Assembly: GCA_004554085.1 (NCBI GenBank)
Contig: SFNY01000053.1
Location: forward strand, 1-30,460
DNA from: Clostridiales bacterium
GTDB lineage: Bacteria > Bacillota > Clostridia > Christensenellales > Aristaeellaceae
Length of the DNA: 30,460 nucleotides
Direction: 5' to 3'
Positions 22,172 through 28,442 of the stretch are shown here, in pieces. Under the pieces are notes generated by a model. The model was not told the DNA's origin. It searched no databases and worked only from the letters and a program-made list of their open reading frames with translations. The position numbers and the translations under genes are program-made. Each line of letters begins with the position of its first letter. Positions within the stretch are counted from its first letter, which is position 1.

Positions 22172-24895
22172 ATGACCAAAGTCAGGGTTCAGGACGCAAC
22201 CAAAGAATTGAGCACGAATACCGGAAAAATGCTGGAGAGCATCACCCAGATGCGCAAGAGAACCCAGGATATGCTGGGCAACCTGCGCAGGATCTCCGGG
22301 GATTTTGCCCGTGAGGCGCAGGAGGTGAAGGATCGCGAGGCGAAGGAGGAGCAGCGCAAGCGCTATGAGGCGGATGCGCAGTTCATGAACGCCTATTCCA
22401 GCGAACAGGTGCCGGAAGTGCCTGCGGAGCCCCGCGCTGAGGTCAAGCCGCAGCCCGAGCCCGAACCGGCAGCGAAGCCGGCTCCGGCCCCCGCGCCCGC
22501 ACCCGCGCAGCAGCCTGCGGCAAAGGTCGAGGAGAATACCGCGAGGCCCGCACCCGTGCAGCAGCGTCCTGCGCAGCAGGGTCAGTACGGTTCTCGTCCG
22601 CAGGGCCCCTATGGCCGTCCGGCGCAGCCGGGCCAGCAGGGCGCCCGTCCCCAGGGTCCCTATGGCCGTCCGGCGCAGCCGGGCCAGCAGGGTTCCCGTC
22701 CGCAGGGCCCCTATGGCCGTCCCGCACAGCCGGGTCAGCAGGGCCAGTACGGCAACCGTCCCCAGGGCCAGTATGGCCGTCCGGCGCAGCCGGGCCAGCA
22801 GGGCGCCCGCCCCTATGGCAACCGTCCCCAGGGCCAGGGTGGTCCGCAGGGCGGCGGTCAGGGCGGTCGCAGCTTCGGCGGCGGCGCACGCCCCGGCTAT
22901 GGCCGCAGCAAGATGCCCGACCTTGCCCCGGCGATGGAGAAGGAGCGCGTATCCAACTACGATCCCAACAAGAAGCAGTACGTGCGCCAGAACGACCCGG
23001 AGCGCAACGCCAACAAGAACAGCGGCCGTCGCCGCGACACCGGCGTGAACATGTCCATCAACGGCTATGACGACGAGTTCGTGCGCGGAAAGAAGAAGAA
23101 GAAGGCTGCGGCCCAGGCCAAGGCTTTCGAGCCCGTGCGCATTGAGAAGGCCGTGATGACCGCCGAGACGATCACCGTGCGCGACCTGTCCGAGCGCATC
23201 GGCAAGCCCGCCGGCGAGATCATCAAGAAGCTGATGATGCTGGGCATCATCGCCACGATCAACAACGAGCTGGATTACGAGACCGCCGGCCTGGTCTGCG
23301 CGGAGTACGACATCGAGCTTGAAAAGAAGGTTGCCGAGACCGCCGAGGACGCCCTCGAGAAGGAGGACGTGCAGGACGCCGAGGAGGATCTGATCCCGCG
23401 CCCGCCGGTCGTGACCATCATGGGCCACGTCGACCACGGCAAGACCAGTTTGCTGGACTACATCCGCAAGACCCGCGTGACTGCGGGCGAGGCGGGCGGC
23501 ATCACCCAGCACATCGGCGCGTATACCGTCAACCTCGACGGCAGGCAGATCACCTTCCTGGACACCCCCGGCCACGAGGCCTTCACCTCCATGCGCCTGC
23601 GCGGCGCGATGGCGACCGACATCGCCGTGCTGGTGGTTGCCGCCGATGACGGCGTAATGCCCCAGACCATCGAGGCCATCAGCCATGCCAAGGCCGCAGG
23701 CGTGCAGACCATCGTCGCCATCAACAAGATCGACAAGCCCGCCGCCAACATCGAGCGCATCAAGCAGCAGCTCACCGAGTACGACCTGGTCTGCGAGGAC
23801 TGGGGCGGCGACACCATCATGGTTCCCGTCTCCGCCCACACCGGCGAGGGCGTGGAGCAGCTGCTGGAGATGATCCTGCTGGTGGCCGAGGTGCAGGATT
23901 ACAAGGCCAATCCCAACCGCAAGGCCCGCGGCATCATCATCGAGGCCCGCCTGGACAAGGGTCGCGGCCCGGTGGCCACGGTGCTGGTGAAGAACGGCAC
24001 CCTGCGCGTGGGCGACACCATCGTTGCCGGCACGGCCTACGGCCGCGTGCGCGCCATGGTCAACGATATGGGCGAGCGCGTCAAGAGCGCAGGCCCCTCC
24101 GATCCGGTGGAGGTCATCGGCTTCAACGACGTTCCCGAGGCGGGCGACCAGATCTCCGCCGTGGACGACGACAAGCTGTCCCGCCAGGTTGCCGAGGAGC
24201 GCAAGGATCGCCTGCGCGCGGCGCTGATCAAGGAGCAGCAGAAGACCACCCTGGACGACCTGTTCAGCCAGATTTCCGCCGGTCAGATCAAGGATCTGAA
24301 CGTCATCATCAAGGCGGACGTGCAGGGCAGCGTCGAGGCCGTGCGCCAGTCCCTGGAGAAGCTCTCCAATGAGGAAGTGCGCGTGCGCTCCATCCACGGC
24401 GGCGTCGGCGCGATCACCGAGACCGACGTCATGCTGGCCTCCACTGCCAACGCCATCATCATCGGCTTCAACGTGCGCCCGGACAACAACGCCCGCGCCA
24501 TGGCCGAGAAGGAAAAGATCGATATCCGCCTCTATCGCGTCATCTACCAGGCCATCGAGGACGTGCAGAACGCCATGAAAGGCATGCTGGCCCCGAAGTT
24601 CAAGGAGGTTCTGCTGGGCCACGCCACCGTGCGCACGCCCTTCAAGGTCTCCGGCGTGGGCACCGTCGCGGGTTCCTACGTCACCGACGGCAAGATCATC
24701 CGCAGCCAGCAGGTGCGCCTGCTGCGCGACAACGTGGTCATCCACGAGGGCAAGATTTCCTCGCTCCAGCGCTTCAAGGATGCGGTGAAGGAAGTCAATA
24801 CCGGGTATGAATGCGGCATTGGCATCGAAAACTACAACGACATCAAGGAGAACGACGTCATCGAGTGCTTCATGATGGAGGAAGTGGAACAGTAA
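22172..24895 (+). CDS. infB: Translation initiation factor IF-2
   Basis: The 907-residue GTPase positions initiator tRNA on the 30S subunit and promotes subunit joining. Residues 1-40 are an IF2-N-type helical module (KVRVQDATKELSTNTGKMLE), then a long linker (about 85-300) rich in Pro, Gln and Gly, and a second IF2-N module (ITVRDLSERIGKPAGEIIKKL). The G domain has GHVDHGKTSLLDYI, DTPGHEAFTSMRLRG and NKIDKP; domains II, III and the tRNA-binding C-terminal domain follow (GVGTVAGSYVTDGKI). It is longer than the B. subtilis protein (716) because of the linker, which holds tandem repeats. The ribosome site before the ATG is weak (GGGGGTG, spacing about 11). A strong terminator follows. Confidence 0.97.
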   Translation: MTKVRVQDATKELSTNTGKMLESITQMRKRTQDMLGNLRRISGDFAREAQEVKDREAKEEQRKRYEADAQFMNAYSSEQVPEVPAEPRAEVKPQPEPEPAAKPAPAPAPAPAQQPAAKVEENTARPAPVQQRPAQQGQYGSRPQGPYGRPAQPGQQGARPQGPYGRPAQPGQQGSRPQGPYGRPAQPGQQGQYGNRPQGQYGRPAQPGQQGARPYGNRPQGQGGPQGGGQGGRSFGGGARPGYGRSKMPDLAPAMEKERVSNYDPNKKQYVRQNDPERNANKNSGRRRDTGVNMSINGYDDEFVRGKKKKKAAAQAKAFEPVRIEKAVMTAETITVRDLSERIGKPAGEIIKKLMMLGIIATINNELDYETAGLVCAEYDIELEKKVAETAEDALEKEDVQDAEEDLIPRPPVVTIMGHVDHGKTSLLDYIRKTRVTAGEAGGITQHIGAYTVNLDGRQITFLDTPGHEAFTSMRLRGAMATDIAVLVVAADDGVMPQTIEAISHAKAAGVQTIVAINKIDKPAANIERIKQQLTEYDLVCEDWGGDTIMVPVSAHTGEGVEQLLEMILLVAEVQDYKANPNRKARGIIIEARLDKGRGPVATVLVKNGTLRVGDTIVAGTAYGRVRAMVNDMGERVKSAGPSDPVEVIGFNDVPEAGDQISAVDDDKLSRQVAEERKDRLRAALIKEQQKTTLDDLFSQISAGQIKDLNVIIKADVQGSVEAVRQSLEKLSNEEVRVRSIHGGVGAITETDVMLASTANAIIIGFNVRPDNNARAMAEKEKIDIRLYRVIYQAIEDVQNAMKGMLAPKFKEVLLGHATVRTPFKVSGVGTVAGSYVTDGKIIRSQQVRLLRDNVVIHEGKISSLQRFKDAVKEVNTGYECGIGIENYNDIKENDVIECFMMEEVEQ
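22595..22810 (+). repeat. In-frame tandem repeats in the IF-2 linker
   Basis: Four copies of RPQG(P/Q)YGRPAQPGQQG begin at 22595, 22646, 22697 and 22757. The first two intervals are 51 bp (17 codons) and the third is 60 bp (20 codons). Copies differ mainly at synonymous positions, so the repeat is not brand new. Confidence 0.9.
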
Positions 24896-24908
24896 ACACA
24901 ATTTTGCT

Positions 24909-24944
24909 CGGGCGTTCAAGCGGAGCTTTGAACGCCCGTTTTTA
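24909..24944 (+). terminator. Intrinsic terminator between infB and rbfA
   Basis: An 11-bp stem CGGGCGTTCAA with its complement (24909-24919 with 24928-24938) and an 8-nt loop is followed by TTTTTAT. It is a canonical terminator, placed inside an otherwise co-directional gene cluster 65 nt before rbfA. Confidence 0.9.
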
Positions 24945-25003
24945 TCTTCGAGAGGAAAATGGAATCGGTTCCAGGGAGGTTTCTCCCACGGAAAGGAGTA
25001 AAT

Positions 25004-25363
25004 ATGGCTTCTTATGATCGCATCGACCGCATCTCCGAGGAGGTGCACAAGGCAATCGACCGCATCATCCGCGACGAGGTGAACGATCCCCGCGTGGGCG
25101 GCACCTGGAGCATCGTGCGCTGCGAGGTCACGCGCGACCTGCGCTACGCCAAGGTGCGCGTCAGCATCCTGGAGGCGGATCGCCGCAAGGACATGATGGC
25201 CGCGCTCAACCGCGCCGCAGGCTTCATCCGCCGGGAGCTGGGGCACGAGGTGGATCTGCGGTATGTGCCGGAGATCCAGTTCGAGCTGGACACGAATATC
25301 GAATACGCTGCGAAGATCAATCAGATTCTGGGGGAGAGGCGCCGCGATGAATCGAATGACTGA
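25004..25363 (+). CDS. rbfA: Ribosome-binding factor A
   Basis: The 119-residue protein matches RbfA, a KH-fold factor that binds the 30S subunit during late 16S rRNA maturation. Typical segments are RIDRISEEVHKAIDRIIRDEVNDPRV (about 4-29), EVTRDLRYAKVRVSIL and LRYVPEIQFELDTNIEYAAKI (about 88-108). ATG 25004 has AAAGGAG at 6 nt; the upstream open frame has no such site. It follows the infB terminator, so it depends on readthrough or an unseen promoter. It overlaps nrnA by 17 bp. Confidence 0.95.
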   Translation: MASYDRIDRISEEVHKAIDRIIRDEVNDPRVGGTWSIVRCEVTRDLRYAKVRVSILEADRRKDMMAALNRAAGFIRRELGHEVDLRYVPEIQFELDTNIEYAAKINQILGERRRDESND

Positions 25364-26330
25364 GCTGGCCGCCTTCCTGCAGGCCCACGATGATTTTGCG
25401 ATCTTCGGCCACGTCAATCCGGACGGCGACGCTGCCGGATGCTGCATCGCCCTGGCGAAGGCACTTCGGAATATGGGCAAGCGCGCCTTTGTCTACCTGC
25501 CGGGCGGCATGCCGGAGCTGTACAGTGTCTTTCCCTGCTCGGTGGAAATCAGCGATGGAAGCAGTCTGCCCTTTGCGCCGCAGACCGGCTTCGCGGTGGA
25601 CGTCTCCGAGCCGCACCGCATGGGTGCGGGACGGGAGATCTTCGAGGGCTGCGCGCATCGCGCCGCGCTGGATCACCACGCAACCAACCCCGGCTTCGGC
25701 GAGGTCTGCGTGGTGGACGGCGACGCGGCGGCCTGCGGCGAGCTGGCGGTTGCGCTGATCCGTGCGCTGGGCGTGGAGCTGGATGCGGAGATGGGACAGT
25801 GGCTGTTCATTGCCCTGTGCACCGACAGCGGACGCTTCGGCTATGCCAGCACCCGCGCGGAGACGCTGGAGGCCGCTGCGGACTGCCTGCGGGCGGGCGC
25901 AGACGTGGACGGAATCACCCAGCAGCTCTACCGCACCCGCAGCGAGGGCCGCACCCGCTTGCTGGGCCTGGTGCTTGCGGGTCTGGAGATGAACGCGGAC
26001 AGGACCATGTGCTGGGCGCGTCTGACCGACGACATGCTTTCCCGGGCGCACGCGCTGCGGGAGGACAACGAGGGCGTCGTGAACTATCTGCTGGAGATTC
26101 GCGGCGTGCAGTTCGCCTGTCTGGCGGAGGAGCGCGGAAGCGGCCAGACGAAGTTTTCCCTGCGCTCGAAGGGCAGGGTGGACGTGGCGGCGGACGTTGC
26201 GGTTCCGCTGGGCGGCGGCGGCCACGCCTGTGCGGCGGGGGTCACGCTGAACCTGCCCATGGAGGAGGCGCTGCAGACCGTGCTCAGGACGGCGGAGGCG
26301 GCGCTGAAGAATTTACAGGAACAGGAATGA
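25347..26330 (+). CDS. nrnA: DHH-family oligoribonuclease/pAp phosphatase NrnA
   Basis: The 327-residue protein has the DHH/DHHA1 architecture of NrnA, which degrades nano-RNAs and hydrolyses 3'-phosphoadenosine 5'-phosphate using Mn2+. Metal-binding motifs: FGHVNPDGDAAGCC (about residues 20-33), AVDVSEP, the signature ALDHHATNPGFG (about 109-120) and ALCTDSGRFGYAST. The C-terminal DHHA1 nucleic-acid site is GGGGHACAAG. The start ATG at 25347 overlaps rbfA and has GGGAGAGG upstream. The order rbfA-nrnA-truB is standard in Firmicutes. Confidence 0.94.
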   Translation: MNRMTELAAFLQAHDDFAIFGHVNPDGDAAGCCIALAKALRNMGKRAFVYLPGGMPELYSVFPCSVEISDGSSLPFAPQTGFAVDVSEPHRMGAGREIFEGCAHRAALDHHATNPGFGEVCVVDGDAAACGELAVALIRALGVELDAEMGQWLFIALCTDSGRFGYASTRAETLEAAADCLRAGADVDGITQQLYRTRSEGRTRLLGLVLAGLEMNADRTMCWARLTDDMLSRAHALREDNEGVVNYLLEIRGVQFACLAEERGSGQTKFSLRSKGRVDVAADVAVPLGGGGHACAAGVTLNLPMEEALQTVLRTAEAALKNLQEQE

Positions 26331-26334
26331 ATGC

Positions 26335-27255
26335 ATGAACGGTTTTCTGATCGCAAACAAGCCCACCGGCATCACCAGTTCAAACCTGGTGGTGTTTGTG
26401 CGCAAGCGGCTGCCGAGGGGCACGGCCATCGGTCACGGCGGAACCCTGGATCCGGAGGCCTCGGGCGTGCTGCCGCTGTGCATCGGCTCTGCGACCCGGC
26501 TGTTTAACTACATCATCGACAAGAAAAAGACCTACGTGGCCGAAGTGCAGCTGGGCGCGATCACCGACACCCAGGACGCAACCGGCAGCGTGCTCGAGGA
26601 GCGCGCGGTGCATGCCACGGAGGACGATCTTCGCGCGGTGCTTAAAGAGTTCGTCGGGGAGATCGAGCAGATTCCGCCGATGTACTCCGCCATCAAGCGC
26701 GGCGGCAGGCGGCTCTACCAGCTGGCGCGCAAGGGCGAGACCATCGAGGTGGAGCCCCGCAGGTGCCGGGTGGAGGGCGTGGAACTTATGGAGCAGACTG
26801 GCGAGAACCGCTACCGCATCCGCGTAGACTGCGGCAAGGGCGTGTACATCCGCACGCTCTGCCACGACGTCGGCCTGCGGCTGGGCTGTGGCGCGCACAT
26901 GGCGAGTTTGCAGCGCACGGCGGCAGGGGTGTTTACGCTGGAAAATGCGCTGAGCAGGGAGCAGATCGACGCGGCGAGCTCCAACGGCACGCTGGAAGAG
27001 CATCTTATGCCGCTGGATGCGCCGCTTGGACACCTGCCTGCGGTGTACCTGACCGAACAGGCCCGCCACGCGGTGATCAACGGCAATGTGCTGAAACCAA
27101 AGTGGATGAAGGCGCCCGCGCCCATGGCCGAGTCCGTGCGCATCTATTTGAACGACAGCTTCGCGGGCATCGGTCAGCCCCAGCAGGACGGCACGGTGCG
27201 CTTCAAGGCGATGCTGCTGCCGGAGGAGGAGAGGCATGCGAGTCTGGAGACGTGA
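26335..27255 (+). CDS. truB: tRNA pseudouridine-55 synthase
   Basis: The 306-residue enzyme converts U55 to pseudouridine in the T-loop of tRNAs. The start FLIANKPTGITSSNLV is the family's motif I, HGGTLDPEASGVLPLCIG (about 34-51) carries the catalytic aspartate, and KGVYIRTLCHDVG is motif III. The C-terminal part (about 225-306) is short and PUA-like but divergent. It begins 4 nt after the nrnA stop with AGGA upstream and overlaps ribF by 20 bp. Confidence 0.96.
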   Translation: MNGFLIANKPTGITSSNLVVFVRKRLPRGTAIGHGGTLDPEASGVLPLCIGSATRLFNYIIDKKKTYVAEVQLGAITDTQDATGSVLEERAVHATEDDLRAVLKEFVGEIEQIPPMYSAIKRGGRRLYQLARKGETIEVEPRRCRVEGVELMEQTGENRYRIRVDCGKGVYIRTLCHDVGLRLGCGAHMASLQRTAAGVFTLENALSREQIDAASSNGTLEEHLMPLDAPLGHLPAVYLTEQARHAVINGNVLKPKWMKAPAPMAESVRIYLNDSFAGIGQPQQDGTVRFKAMLLPEEERHASLET

Positions 27256-27793
27256 GGAGGACTTCGATCTTCCGTCCTGCGTGGTTGCGCTGGGCACCTT
27301 CGACGGCGTGCACATCGGCCATCAGGCACTGATCCGTCGGGCGATGGAGCTGGCGCGGGCGCTGGACACGGCCTGCGTGGTGTACACCTTCCGGAACCAT
27401 CCGCTGTCGGTGCTCTGCCCGGAGCGCGCCCCGGAGGCGCTGATGCAGGCGGACGAGAAGCTGTCCAAGCTCAGCGCAATGGGCGTGGACGGCGTGATGC
27501 TGCTGGATTTCACGAAGGAGTACGCGGCCACGGAGCCGACGGAATACCTCGAGGGGCTGGTCAAGCGCCTGCGGGTCAAGGGCGTTGTGGCCGGGTTCAA
27601 CTATACCTTCGGTGCGGGAGGCCGTGGAAATGCGTCGCTGATCCGCAGCGAGGCGGCACGGCTGGGCTACCGCGCGGAGATCGTGGATGCTGTGACGGAC
27701 GAGGGCGACGTGGTGTCCTCCACGCTGCTGCGGCGGCTGCGCAGGGACGGCGAGCGGGAGCGCTATCTGCGTCTGCTGCGCCTGCCGCGTTAA
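27236..27793 (+). CDS. ribF: RibF-type FAD synthetase domain protein lacking the riboflavin kinase domain
   Basis: The 185-residue protein has only the N-terminal nucleotidyltransferase half of RibF: ALGTFDGVHIGHQALI (about residues 19-34), FRNHPLSVL, FNYTFGAGGRGN and VVSSTLLRRL. Bacterial RibF is usually about 310 residues, with a C-terminal riboflavin kinase domain that makes FMN; the N-terminal half adenylates FMN to FAD. Here translation stops at LLRLPR, exactly where the linker to the kinase domain (normally LGRPY) begins, and the following sequence is a promoter region with no kinase remnant. So it should be FMN adenylyltransferase only, and FMN would have to come from another kinase or from uptake. 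It starts inside the end of truB. Confidence 0.88.
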   Translation: MRVWRREEDFDLPSCVVALGTFDGVHIGHQALIRRAMELARALDTACVVYTFRNHPLSVLCPERAPEALMQADEKLSKLSAMGVDGVMLLDFTKEYAATEPTEYLEGLVKRLRVKGVVAGFNYTFGAGGRGNASLIRSEAARLGYRAEIVDAVTDEGDVVSSTLLRRLRRDGERERYLRLLRLPR

Positions 27794-27818
27794 ACTTTCC
27801 AAAACTTGTCCCGGCACG

Positions 27819-27847
27819 TTTACAAACGCCGGGTGGTATGATAAAAT
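27819..27847 (+). promoter_or_regulatory. Promoter of rpsO
   Basis: TTTACA (27819-27824), a 17-nt spacer and TAAAAT (27842-27847) give a predicted leader of about 100 nt. The leader starts with a stem GTGGCG/CGCCAC and continues with GC-rich inverted segments up to the ribosome site. S15 represses its own mRNA through leader structures in several bacteria; whether this leader does so is unknown. Confidence 0.75.
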
Positions 27848-27952
27848 AGTAAAAGTGGCGGTTTGCGTCGCCACAATCACGCTGGCACGGTTTGCCGAGC
27901 ACTCCGACGGCATACGGTGCCTGCGCGCAAGAGAAAGAGGAGGAAGAATCCC

Positions 27953-28207
27953 ATGACCAAGCAGGAAATCATCTCCACCTATGGCCGCCACGAAGGCGAC
28001 ACCGGTTCCCCCGAAGTGCAGGTCGCTCTGCTGACCGAGCGCATCAACCACCTGAACGAGCATCTGAAGGTGCACAAGAAGGACCATCACTCCCGTCGTG
28101 GCCTGCTGCTGATGGTTGGTCAGCGCCGTGGTCTGCTGGACTACCTGAAGAAGACCGACATCGAAGCCTATCGTGCACTGATCGCAAAGCTCGGCCTGCG
28201 CAAGTAA
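27953..28207 (+). CDS. rpsO: 30S ribosomal protein S15
   Basis: The 84-residue protein is nearly all conserved S15 sequence: YGRHEGDTGSPEVQVALLTE (about 10-29), HLKVHKKDHHSRRGLLLMVG (about 39-58) and DYLKKTDIEAYRALIAKLGL. S15 binds 16S rRNA at the central-domain junction early in 30S assembly. It is a few residues shorter at the N-terminus than the usual 88-89. GAGGAGG lies about 9 nt before the ATG. Its neighbour is pnp, the classic rpsO-pnp pairing. Confidence 0.97.
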   Translation: MTKQEIISTYGRHEGDTGSPEVQVALLTERINHLNEHLKVHKKDHHSRRGLLLMVGQRRGLLDYLKKTDIEAYRALIAKLGLRK

Positions 28208-28244
28208 TGCGAGACCGGCACTTGACCCAATAGGTGAGTCGTTC

Positions 28245-28387
28245 GCGCCGTCGCCCGAGTCATACCGAGCGGCGGCGCTTCGTGCGAATTCGCCTGTTTT
28301 GCTGTGTGTGGACGCTAGGATGCGGAGATGATTCCGCAGGCGTGCGTCTGCACACAGTCAATTCGCCCCGTTCTGGAGTAAGGGGCG
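28245..28387 (+). promoter_or_regulatory. Structured leader between rpsO and pnp
   Basis: The 235-bp gap 28208-28442 has no gene but three structures. A 10-bp stem GCGCCGTCGC/GCGGCGGCGC with one G-U pair spans 28245-28278. A longer stem spans 28305-28356: TGTGTG/CACACA and GACGC/GCGTC, enclosing a small hairpin TGCGGA/TCCGCA. CGCCCC/GGGGCG spans 28364-28387. No convincing promoter or T-run is seen. In E. coli a leader hairpin in this position is cut by RNase III and mediates PNPase autoregulation; an analogous role here is inference. Confidence 0.55.
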
Positions 28388-28442
28388 CTGAACATGGTAA
28401 CAATGAAAAGAAGATAGAGAGAACCCAAGGAGGGCAAACAAA

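Noticed and set aside
22025..25480. A very long open frame (over 1100 codons) on the minus strand opposite infB
   Set aside because: It is antisense to a certain IF-2 gene, has a biased composition typical of reverse-frame shadows in GC-rich DNA, and has no ribosome site or family resemblance.
27848..27952. A riboswitch in the rpsO leader
   Set aside because: The stems are short and match no riboswitch class that I know; S15 autoregulation is the simpler idea and is also unproven.
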